Shown piece after piece: positions 1 through 6,988 of a DNA stretch of 64,000 bases; within the stretch, counting starts at the first letter, position 1, and each line of letters starts with the position of its first letter. The notes beneath the pieces were generated by a model, which was given only the letters and a program-made list of their open reading frames with translations, made no database searches and was not told where the DNA came from. This DNA is from Pseudoalteromonas denitrificans DSM 6059 (lineage in GTDB: Bacteria; Pseudomonadota; Gammaproteobacteria; Enterobacterales; Alteromonadaceae): positions 61,485 to 125,484 of the forward strand of contig NZ_FOLO01000010.1 in NCBI RefSeq assembly GCF_900112265.1, given 5' to 3'. The translations under genes and the position numbers were made by a program.

Positions 1-430
1 CTAGTACAATTGAGCCTAAAGGAATTTGTTGTTTATATTTGTCTTCTACGGCAATAACAATCGCCATACCTTCAGCTTCAGCTAATTTAACTCTAGGAAA
101 ATCAACATATTGATTTACTAGCGATTCAGGGATCTTAATATAAGTCATGCCATCATTAAGTTTTGCGGCAAACTTGCTCATTACTCTATAGTATTCAAAG
201 TTATTTTTTGTCGCTTTTACTTTTGGAATATACGATAAATAAGTGGCATCCCAATCTAAATCTTCTACCTGATCGAAATATGCAAAATTATAGCTAACCT
301 CTTTCCAAAATAGAGAAAGACCATAAATTTTTTCTTCACTGGTTAAATTATTGCCTGAACTTGCATGAGACAGTCCAAAAAAATTACTTATCAAAAATAT
401 TGTCAGCAATAACATTTTTACTTTATTCAT
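1..430 (-). CDS. S41-family (C-terminal-processing/tricorn-like) peptidase, N-terminal part, cut by window edge
   Basis: 143 codons are visible before the reading frame runs off the left edge. The protein starts with a signal peptide (MNKVKMLLLTIFLIS... ending near SHA at residues 21-23), so it is exported. The mature start has the pattern LFWKEVSYNFAYFDQV, then LDWD and a segment ending KLNDGMTYI. This is the usual N-terminal layout of S41 proteases of the tricorn/CtpA type; the catalytic Ser/Lys region lies outside the window. A GAGGA ribosome site stands 8 bases before the ATG. It is 31 bases downstream of the C39-ABC exporter and co-oriented, so it looks like the fourth gene of the RiPP operon. 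A role in peptide maturation, leader clearance or self-protection is inference. Confidence 0.7.
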   Translation of the reverse strand, partial: MNKVKMLLLTIFLISNFFGLSHASSGNNLTSEEKIYGLSLFWKEVSYNFAYFDQVEDLDWDATYLSYIPKVKATKNNFEYYRVMSKFAAKLNDGMTYIKIPESLVNQYVDFPRVKLAEAEGMAIVIAVEDKYKQQIPLGSIVL

Positions 431-461
431 GAAAAACATCCTCAAATATGAGTTATATATA

Positions 462-2618
462 TTATTTAACAATCTTCAATTTAGAATGAGTACTTTCTGA
501 TTCTGGCTTAATTTGGTGATCGTCATTATTTAACTTACTCAGATCTATGATCCGATCAGCCATATTAATTGTTTCTTGCCTGTGTGAGATCATTATGCGT
601 GTTATGCCCATATTTTTAAGAGCAATGTTAATTTGCCTTTCAGTTTGAGTATCCAATGCACTACTTGCTTCATCTAAGAAAAGTATCTTTGGATCTTTAT
701 ATAGGGCTCTTGCTATCAAAATTCGCTGAACTTGTCCCCCTGAAAGTGTACTGCCCATATCACCTGCCAAAGAGTGAAATCCCATTGGCATAGCCGTAAT
801 ATCGTCATAAATAAATGCATTTTTTGCGACGGCTTCTAGCCTCTCCATATCTTGTTCAATGGAAAAAAAGCTAATATTGTCACCCAAAGAACCTGATAAC
901 AGATCATCACCTTGCATTACAGCAGACGTAACATTTCTATAGTTGCTCAGCCCTATTTGTAAAATATCTTTACCATCAAGCAAAACAGAACCTGTAGAAG
1001 GTGGCAATAAACCCATTATTATTTTCATTAATGTTGTTTTACCAAACCCTGAAGGTGCTATTAATGCAACACATTCACCAGACTTAATAGTTAATGATAG
1101 ATTTTCAAATATATAAGGTTCATTGTCGTTGTACCTATATGAAACATTTTTAAGTTCAATTTTACCTTCAACACGCTCTAATTCAGGATGCTCTGTTTCA
1201 AGTGCAGATTCTTGCTCTTCTAATGCAATATCAGCAATTCGACTTAAATGTAACCCCATCATTCGCCACTCGAATAATTTTTCGATCAGTATTTGTGCAC
1301 TTGTAGTGAATTGCTGTCTATAAGCTAAAAACGCAAATAATATACCTACAGTCATATCTCCATCGAGAATTAAATAAGCGCCAATCCAAATTAATAGTAC
1401 GTATTCCATGCCATGTAATAATTCTTTAAATGTGACATAAGCGATTGTTAACTTTCCTAACTTTATGTCTGCATTCATCCAATCTGCATTAGCATTTTCA
1501 AGTTTTGACTGACGAATTGCTTCACCACTGAAAATTTTAACCGGTTGAACCGATCTAACCGATTCATAAAATAAGCTATCTGAAACAGCCTTTAACTGTA
1601 ATTTTTCCTTAGTGTGATTACGCATGGGCTGAAACAAAGCAAATCTTGAAATAGTATAAAAAATGAATGCCGTTGTTGTCAGTAATGCTAACTGAGGAGA
1701 AAATACATACATCATGATCAAAGTGATAATAGCCATCATGCCATCAACGATCCCCTCAACAAAACCACCACTTAATAATTGTTTTATATACTCTAAAGAG
1801 TTAAATCTTGAAGTAATATCGCCGATAAAACGCTTACCAAACCAAGACATGGGGAGTCTTAACATATGCCTAAATAAATTAGATACTAACTGTATTCCCA
1901 GTGTTGTTCTTAGATAAACCACAACCCATGAGCGTATAGCTTGAGTAGCAACTTTAAGTAATAACAACAAAGAAAACCCTAACCCTAATACAAATAGAAA
2001 TCGCCGGTCATCTGTGATTACAACATTGTCTACCACTAACTGAATAAAATAAGGCGCTAACAAAGCAAGAAACTGTAATACCAAAGATAAAACAATAACT
2101 TGTGCTAGACTACGTTTTAATCCTGTAATACTTTTCCATAAAACCCCTAAACCTAACTTTAATTCCTCATCTTTTTCTATAAAATCATCTGTTGGTCGAA
2201 TTTCCATTGCAATGCCTGTAAATGACTTTGAAGCCACTTCCATTGAAATAAAAACCTCCCCTTTAGCTGGATCATTAATGATTATACCGTTACGTTTCAC
2301 AGCTTTTAAAACAACAAAATGATTTAGATCCCAATGTAAAATTACTGGTGTATTAAGACTTTTTAATTGATTAAGCTCGACTTTTAGCGCACGCCCAGTC
2401 ATTTTTAACTGAGCAGCTATATTAACAAGCTGCTTAAGTGTTGCACCTTTCAAACTGATAGGGTATTTACGCCTTAAACTAAATAAATCAATTTTATGCC
2501 CATAATAATTAGCAATCATACAAATACAGGTTAATCCACATTCAGCGGCTTCACTTTGTAAAAGAACAGGAAGCTTTTTCTTATTGCTAAAGCTCAGCTT
2601 ATTTATCACGTTATCCAT
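462..2618 (-). CDS. Peptidase-containing ABC exporter (C39 leader peptidase + ABC transmembrane + ATPase)
   Basis: A 718-residue bacteriocin-type exporter that removes double-glycine leaders and pumps the peptide across the inner membrane. The N-terminal C39 domain (about 16-140) keeps the full set: QSEAAECG with Cys27, His100 in HWDLNH and Asp116 in NDPAKG, so cleavage should be active, unlike the dead C39-like domain of HlyB. The ABC membrane domain (about 165-450) has about six helices. The ATPase has Walker A APSGFGKTT (521-529, with Ala in place of the usual first Gly), signature LSGGQ (625-629), Walker B ILFLDE (645-650) and switch His679. The ATG lies 1 base after the HlyD stop, and its AGCAGGAA ribosome site overlaps the end of that gene, suggesting coupling. 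The best substrate is the GG-leader peptide at 5299-5460. Confidence 0.95.
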   Translation of the reverse strand: MDNVINKLSFSNKKKLPVLLQSEAAECGLTCICMIANYYGHKIDLFSLRRKYPISLKGATLKQLVNIAAQLKMTGRALKVELNQLKSLNTPVILHWDLNHFVVLKAVKRNGIIINDPAKGEVFISMEVASKSFTGIAMEIRPTDDFIEKDEELKLGLGVLWKSITGLKRSLAQVIVLSLVLQFLALLAPYFIQLVVDNVVITDDRRFLFVLGLGFSLLLLLKVATQAIRSWVVVYLRTTLGIQLVSNLFRHMLRLPMSWFGKRFIGDITSRFNSLEYIKQLLSGGFVEGIVDGMMAIITLIMMYVFSPQLALLTTTAFIFYTISRFALFQPMRNHTKEKLQLKAVSDSLFYESVRSVQPVKIFSGEAIRQSKLENANADWMNADIKLGKLTIAYVTFKELLHGMEYVLLIWIGAYLILDGDMTVGILFAFLAYRQQFTTSAQILIEKLFEWRMMGLHLSRIADIALEEQESALETEHPELERVEGKIELKNVSYRYNDNEPYIFENLSLTIKSGECVALIAPSGFGKTTLMKIIMGLLPPSTGSVLLDGKDILQIGLSNYRNVTSAVMQGDDLLSGSLGDNISFFSIEQDMERLEAVAKNAFIYDDITAMPMGFHSLAGDMGSTLSGGQVQRILIARALYKDPKILFLDEASSALDTQTERQINIALKNMGITRIMISHRQETINMADRIIDLSKLNNDDHQIKPESESTHSKLKIVK

Positions 2619-2619
2619 A

Positions 2620-3873
2620 CTAATTCCTGCTGATTAAAGAAATAACTGGTTCAAAAATCCAGCCAAACATGGTTCGAGTATCACCAATAACATCAGCATC
2701 AAGTAGCATACCTGTTTGCAAATGGATTGCTTTTTTATTATTAATTCCAATATTTTGATTTTTAAGTGCCACTGTCGCTTTATATGATGGACCTTGAACT
2801 AAATCTTCGACTTCTGCTTGAAATGGCTTTATGAGTGTTTTTGAAATACTCGAAATCTCACCTTCGAATAAACCAAATTTTTGATAAGGGAATGCATGGT
2901 ATTTTAGGTTTATGGCCTGACCGACTTCCATTTGTCCTATCGCACTAGTTGGAATATATATTTCTGCTACCAGCAGGTCATCTTCTGGTAACAAAACCAT
3001 CAAAGGTTTATTAATTTCAACAAAGTGACCCTGTCTATACAAAACATTAGCAACAATTCCTGAATTAGGTGCATTGATAATATAAAACTGCTGAGATTCT
3101 ATATTTGCCAAATCGCGCTCTAAGTCAGCCACACTTTGCTGGTAGCCTACTATCATAGACTTACCCTGTAGCTTTATATTTCTTTTTGTTTTTTCAGATG
3201 TTTCTGCTTGATCTATCAGCTCTATACGGCTTCGAACAAGAGACTTTAAAGCTAATCTAGCCTCAAGAACTTGAGCATATTTAGCGTTGTACTCTACTTG
3301 AGATGCTTGTTGTGATGCCTTTAATTTTGAAATTATCGATAATTCAGAACGCAATAACTTCATATAATCTTTTTTTATTTCTATTTCTTCAACTGTTTGA
3401 ACTGCTTTTTTTCTGTAAGTAGCAACAGCCCTTGTTATATCTTCAACTTCAAGTTTATTAAGCTCTTGTTGATAGTTTATTTTTTTATTAATAAGCGCAA
3501 TGCTACCTGTAATACTGTCTATTAATTTATTATTAACTGAACCATCCTTTCCTTGTTTATCAGTTCTTATTTTATAAATAGGATCCCCTTGTTTAACGAC
3601 AGCACCTTCTTTGATATACATCTGCTCAATAACCCCAGGTTGATAGGCCATAATTTCGGTATCACCTGCATAACTTTTTAAAACGCCTTTAACGGGTATA
3701 GAGCGTGTGTACTCACCAAAAGATAAAAATAACAAGACCATGAATAAAATACATAATATAAAACCCATAATTACACTAAAGCTGACAGGCCTGATCAATA
3801 TAACTTCGCCATGTCTTGCAGTCATCGCTTCTATAACTTCTGTTCTAAATATTTGTCGTTTCTTTTTAACCAT
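2620..3873 (-). CDS. HlyD-family membrane fusion protein (peptide export adaptor)
   Basis: A 417-residue periplasmic adaptor that partners the C39-ABC exporter and probably an outer-membrane channel encoded elsewhere. It has a short cytosolic N-terminus, one membrane helix (about 31-52) and a biotinyl-lipoyl half-motif (GVIEQMYIKEGAVVKQGDPIY). A long charged alpha-helical hairpin of about 150 residues follows, then the second lipoyl half (NAPNSGIVANVLYRQGHFVE) and beta-barrel segments. The layout and the C-terminal GMLLDADVIGDTRTMFGWIFEPV match adaptors of bacteriocin exporters. It lies 21 bases after the radical SAM gene and 1 base before the ABC gene, in one operon. Confidence 0.93.
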   Translation of the reverse strand: MVKKKRQIFRTEVIEAMTARHGEVILIRPVSFSVIMGFILCILFMVLLFLSFGEYTRSIPVKGVLKSYAGDTEIMAYQPGVIEQMYIKEGAVVKQGDPIYKIRTDKQGKDGSVNNKLIDSITGSIALINKKINYQQELNKLEVEDITRAVATYRKKAVQTVEEIEIKKDYMKLLRSELSIISKLKASQQASQVEYNAKYAQVLEARLALKSLVRSRIELIDQAETSEKTKRNIKLQGKSMIVGYQQSVADLERDLANIESQQFYIINAPNSGIVANVLYRQGHFVEINKPLMVLLPEDDLLVAEIYIPTSAIGQMEVGQAINLKYHAFPYQKFGLFEGEISSISKTLIKPFQAEVEDLVQGPSYKATVALKNQNIGINNKKAIHLQTGMLLDADVIGDTRTMFGWIFEPVISLISRN

Positions 3874-3894
3874 TATTTTTCTCGAAGTTAGGTT

Positions 3895-5115
3895 TTAATC
3901 AAAAGTTGTTATTATTGGAATATCTGAAATACTTTTTAAATTTGATTTTAAATTTTGCGCTGGACAAGCTAATTTTGATAAATTAATTTCTTCAAAACCT
4001 TCAGTCCAAAATGAAAATTTATTATCATCAACCTGCAATCTGCCATCATCACAAATTTTTCCAATTTTATTATCATCTTCATGAAGTTTTACAGTACATT
4101 TTGACAAGCTCCCATCGGCTCGAATAACAACATGTCTAGGCATGGATGCATAACAAATATAAATATCTTTTATATTTGGTGTATTTGTTAAATCTCTATA
4201 AATCGTTTTTAACTGTTCAAGTTTCTGTTTCAAGTTAATAGGAACAAGTGCTTTGACATTTCCTGAATTATGACCCGTACCAAAATCACTAATATTCTTT
4301 AAAATAACTGAAAATCTTTTATCTAAAGCAAAGTTACTTTTTATTTTTTTTCCAAGCAAAATCACTGAGGATAAGTTTTTTTCAGTAATATGTATTCGTA
4401 ACTGAATATGAAAAGACAGATTTGAGTGTGAGAAAGCTAAAAGATTTGACCAAATTTGGTTGAAACTCCCCTTACCACTTAGTTGAACTCTTGTTGAATC
4501 ATGTAATATTCGATCGCCATCTAATGAGATCTGAAACTCACTTACGCCAAACTTAACCAGCTGTTCAAGCATTGTAAGATCGAGTAAATAACCATTTGTT
4601 GTCATATTCGCACTATATTTGAAACCGAATTCAGATTGTAAAAGTAAAATATGCTCAGATATGTCAAATACTGCAGCTGTATTTAATGTAGGCTCACCAC
4701 CAAACCAAGTAATCACCAAGTTTTTTAACGTTGGGGCAGAATGAGATAACAAGTTTTTTATAGCATGAACTGTTTTAACGTCCATCTTTCCAATTTGGAA
4801 GTCTTCATAACAATAAACACATCTAAAATTACATTTTTCTGTAGGCATTATGGTCAAAAATAAAAAGCCATCAGAACTTGCCTTGATATATTTTTTTTTA
4901 AAAGTGTCATCGAACTGCTGTTTTTGATATTTAGACATCTCGATATCAGCTAGAGAAATTTTATTATCAGGAGCACTCAATTCTTCAGGCTTAATTACAA
5001 GATCTTTTAGAAATTGAACTTTCCTATTCTGAATTAGTTCATTCACCTTGAGTGGTTTATATATATCCACAGTGCATCCCATTAGACTTTTAACTTTTAT
5101 CTTACAATCTGCCAT
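3895..5115 (-). CDS. Radical SAM peptide-modifying enzyme with reduced SPASM/twitch-like C-terminus
   Basis: A 406-residue radical SAM protein. Residues 95-102 are CNFRCVYC (CxxxCxxC, the SAM-binding 4Fe-4S site), followed by GGEP (139-142) and TTNG (172-175). The C-terminal part has Cys321, Cys340 (in a Gx4C context typical of SPASM) and Cys384, plus Cys355. The usual Cx2Cx5Cx3C block is absent, so it may bind only one auxiliary cluster. Residues 1-80 could contain a leader-binding region, but I do not recognise one. It heads the export operon and is divergent from the Cys-repeat precursor at 5299, so thioether or other side-chain crosslinking of that peptide is the natural inference. No clear ribosome site precedes the chosen ATG; Met12 is an alternative start. 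Confidence 0.88.
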   Translation of the reverse strand: MADCKIKVKSLMGCTVDIYKPLKVNELIQNRKVQFLKDLVIKPEELSAPDNKISLADIEMSKYQKQQFDDTFKKKYIKASSDGFLFLTIMPTEKCNFRCVYCYEDFQIGKMDVKTVHAIKNLLSHSAPTLKNLVITWFGGEPTLNTAAVFDISEHILLLQSEFGFKYSANMTTNGYLLDLTMLEQLVKFGVSEFQISLDGDRILHDSTRVQLSGKGSFNQIWSNLLAFSHSNLSFHIQLRIHITEKNLSSVILLGKKIKSNFALDKRFSVILKNISDFGTGHNSGNVKALVPINLKQKLEQLKTIYRDLTNTPNIKDIYICYASMPRHVVIRADGSLSKCTVKLHEDDNKIGKICDDGRLQVDDNKFSFWTEGFEEINLSKLACPAQNLKSNLKSISDIPIITTFD

Positions 5116-5298
5116 ATCGCATTAAAAACAAAATCCAGCCAAGCACTGTAAAATATCAGCCAACAAAAAAGCGAGACAAATTTAAAGACAAATATAAATA
5201 ATAACCAGACAACTTATTTTTAAAAACTTTTAAAATCAACTCATTCCTCTATGCTGATGTATGAATAATTTTACTTTTCAACTTAAAGGAACATAGTC
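5116..5298. promoter_or_regulatory. Divergent control region between radical SAM operon and precursor gene, with AGACAA direct repeats
   Basis: This AT-rich 183-base spacer must carry the promoters for both the minus-strand biosynthesis/export operon and the plus-strand precursor. Two tandem 12-base units lie at 5174-5185 (AGACAAATTTAA) and 5186-5197 (AGACAAATATAA), 11 of 12 identical. A third partial copy, AGACAACTTATT, lies at 5207-5218. Steps of 12 and 21 bases resemble half-sites of an activator such as the nearby GlxA/AraC-type protein; that link is inference. I cannot fix -10/-35 boxes with confidence. A ribosome site AAAGGA stands 8 bases before the precursor ATG. Confidence 0.5.
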
Positions 5299-5460
5299 AT
5301 GCTTGATAAAAAAAATGAAGATTTAGATGATCAAATTGAATTAATCGATTTAGAAGATGATATTTTATTAGAAACAGGGGGTGGTAATAACCCTAATATC
5401 GGCTGTGAAATACAGTCTAGTAATAATGCAAATATCGGCTGCTCAATAGAAATTTCGTAA
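5299..5460 (+). CDS. Candidate RiPP precursor peptide with double-glycine leader and two NIGC repeats
   Basis: A 53-residue gene starting at an ATG with a good ribosome site (AAAGGA, 8 bases upstream) and ending at a TAA. Residues 1-26 form a very acidic leader (LDDQIELIDLEDDILLET), followed by Gly27-Gly28-Gly29, a cleavage site for a C39 peptidase. The remaining 24 residues are two 12-residue units: NNPNIGCEIQSS (30-41) and NNANIGCSIEIS (42-53), identical at 8 of 12 positions and each with a single Cys (36 and 48). It is divergent from the radical SAM/HlyD/C39-ABC operon, whose enzymes fit modification, trimming and export. I recognise no named RiPP family with this core. It could form two identical thioether rings or one disulfide; both are inference. 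Confidence 0.85.
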   Translation: MLDKKNEDLDDQIELIDLEDDILLETGGGNNPNIGCEIQSSNNANIGCSIEIS

Positions 5461-5485
5461 TAGGGCATAAGGCTCTCAAATTTTT

Positions 5486-6301
5486 TCACGCAACACCTGC
5501 AAAATTTGATCTATATGTACTTGGCGAAATACCAATGCAAGATCTAAAATTATTTCGGAAATTAATGGCATTGGCAAACCCTGCAACTCCTGCAATTTCC
5601 TCAATACATAATTCAGTATCCTCTAAATATGTTTTTGCAAGTGACAGTCTTTTTTGAGTTAACCATTCTTTAGGACTCTGTTGATATACAGCCCGAAATT
5701 GTCGATCAAAATTTCTTCGAGACATAAAAGCACGATCGGCCAACATGTCTATTGAGTGAATATCGGTTAAATTAGCTTCAGCCCAGACTAATACTTTTTT
5801 TAACCTCATAGAGCATTTTGATAAATCTGAAGTATTCTTTTTTAATATAAGAGATACTTTATTAGGACATAAACTAAGACGCTCAGCCATATCTTGTGCA
5901 ATATGTAATCCTTTTTTCTCAGCGACATACTCTATAGCCCATTCAAGAACACTTAAACCCGAATTTAAAAGTAATATCTGTTTTTTAGCACTAAATAAAT
6001 CAATATTAATATGCTGTCTAAGTATATTTATTACACTCTCACCAACAACAACGATATTTCCCTTTTGATACAAAAATTCTTCTATTTTATTTATGACAAT
6101 TCTTGATAAATTTACTTTTTGATCCCATCCACAAAATATGACTATGCTCGATTGATCCAAATTCAGAGGTAACTCGGAGTCTTTTGAAGCTTGCAATTCA
6201 ATTCCACTATCTACAACTTGAGGTAATGAAAACACCTCATAAAGACAGCCTAAATCAAAACTTAAAAAATTTTCTGGAGATACAATATTAATTTTGTACA
6301 T
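5486..6301 (-). CDS. GlxA-like transcriptional regulator (DJ-1/PfpI-type domain + AraC helix-turn-helix)
   Basis: A 271-residue regulator. The start is set at the ATG at 6301 (MYKINIVSPENF) because AAAGG lies 6 bases upstream; the frame is open further up to 6364, but without a ribosome site. The N-terminal half (YKINIVSP..., SIVIFCGWDQ, GNIVVVGES) resembles the DJ-1/PfpI fold found in GlxA/FtrA-type activators, with no obvious nucleophilic Cys. The last ~100 residues are an AraC DNA-binding region with two helix-turn-helix units (IDMLADRAFMSRRNFDRQFR and the IEEIAGVAGFANAINFRNNF segment ending GISPSTYR). It is convergent with the precursor gene, 25 bases away, and is the best candidate local regulator of the peptide system. 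Confidence 0.85.
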   Translation of the reverse strand: MYKINIVSPENFLSFDLGCLYEVFSLPQVVDSGIELQASKDSELPLNLDQSSIVIFCGWDQKVNLSRIVINKIEEFLYQKGNIVVVGESVINILRQHINIDLFSAKKQILLLNSGLSVLEWAIEYVAEKKGLHIAQDMAERLSLCPNKVSLILKKNTSDLSKCSMRLKKVLVWAEANLTDIHSIDMLADRAFMSRRNFDRQFRAVYQQSPKEWLTQKRLSLAKTYLEDTELCIEEIAGVAGFANAINFRNNFRSCIGISPSTYRSNFAGVA

Positions 6302-6584
6302 ATCTTGCCTTTCAATTTTATTAAACGGAAATGTCATAATGGTATAAAAAAGAATGATGTACAAATCACAAAAAAAAAGATTAACTGATTAAAATTAGTA
6401 ACTTAGATTTAATTGTTATTTTAAAATAACATTTAAATAGCTTATATATATGTTTATATTTTTAAGATAAAAAAACTAAAATAAAGATAACAGTTTGAAC
6501 TGTATAAATGGCGACTTATAAAATCGATTGATGGGTACTGAACTATAAAATTAGTGAAGTAAAAATCTGTAGAATTTATTTTTG
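6302..6584. other. AT-rich spacer upstream of the GlxA-like regulator
   Basis: About 280 bases with no convincing gene on either strand. It must carry the promoter of the leftward GlxA-like gene. It has long A and T runs but no repeat or operator that I can support. Confidence 0.4.
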
Positions 6585-6614
6585 AATAAAAAAACAGCCT
6601 TTAAAGGCTGTTTA
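6585..6614 (-). terminator. Rho-independent terminator of the small peptide gene
   Basis: A perfect inverted repeat AAACAGCCTTT/AAAGGCTGTTT at 6592-6613 is followed on the minus strand by a run of seven T. It lies about 40 bases past the stop of the 52-residue peptide gene, so that gene ends its own transcript. Confidence 0.85.
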
Positions 6615-6653
6615 TAGATTTAAGTTCTTATCAAGTTGTTAATTTACTCAATT

Positions 6654-6812
6654 TTAAACATATAATTCAACACCACATCTAGTTTCTGTAGGATCGCTTG
6701 TTTGAACAAAGTCACCTCTACCAGCAGCTATTTTTGCGGTCATTTCAACAGGTAATTTTTTATAGTCTTTAGATAAGTTTTTTAGTTTTTTCTTATTTAA
6801 TTTAAATTTCAT
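6654..6812 (-). CDS. Small peptide with RiPP-like leader (candidate second precursor)
   Basis: A 52-residue gene not found by a long-ORF search. An AAAGGGG ribosome site stands 7 bases before the ATG, and a strong terminator follows. The N-terminus MKFKLNKKKLKNLSKD, then LPVEMTAKIAAGRG, resembles the Lys/Leu/Asn-rich leaders ('KLxLNKKxLKNLS...') seen on natural-product precursors of Bacteroidetes and marine gammaproteobacteria. The putative cut is near AAGRG (residues 29-33). The short tail GDFVQTSDPTETRCGVELYV holds one Cys and several Thr/Ser. The leader is basic, quite unlike the acidic one at 5299, so the two peptides probably use different machinery. No lanthionine synthetase or other modifying enzyme lies beside it. 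The gene looks real; its function is uncertain. Confidence 0.7.
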   Translation of the reverse strand: MKFKLNKKKLKNLSKDYKKLPVEMTAKIAAGRGDFVQTSDPTETRCGVELYV

Positions 6813-6988
6813 ATTTTGCCCCTTTAAATAATACTAATTTTTAGTTAATAATTTTTTACTACGCGCAGCTATCTTACCAATATTTAAGAAAAAATTACTT
6901 ATAAAATAATTATAAATTACCATAACAATCTAAACTAAAGTACTGATTATTATGATGATAATGTTTCAGTAACATTTCAAAGAATCAC

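Noticed and set aside
3895..5115. Frameshifted radical SAM gene with the missing SPASM cysteines in another frame
   Set aside because: The bases between its stop and the HlyD start (about 20) encode no Cys in any frame, and the operon spacing is normal.
5461..5485. Rho-independent terminator of the precursor gene
   Set aside because: Only a 5-base stem with a G-T pair precedes the T run, too weak to claim.
6654..6812. A complete lanthipeptide cluster around the 52-residue peptide
   Set aside because: No LanB/LanC, LanM or other dehydratase/cyclase is encoded in the window, so only a candidate precursor can be claimed.
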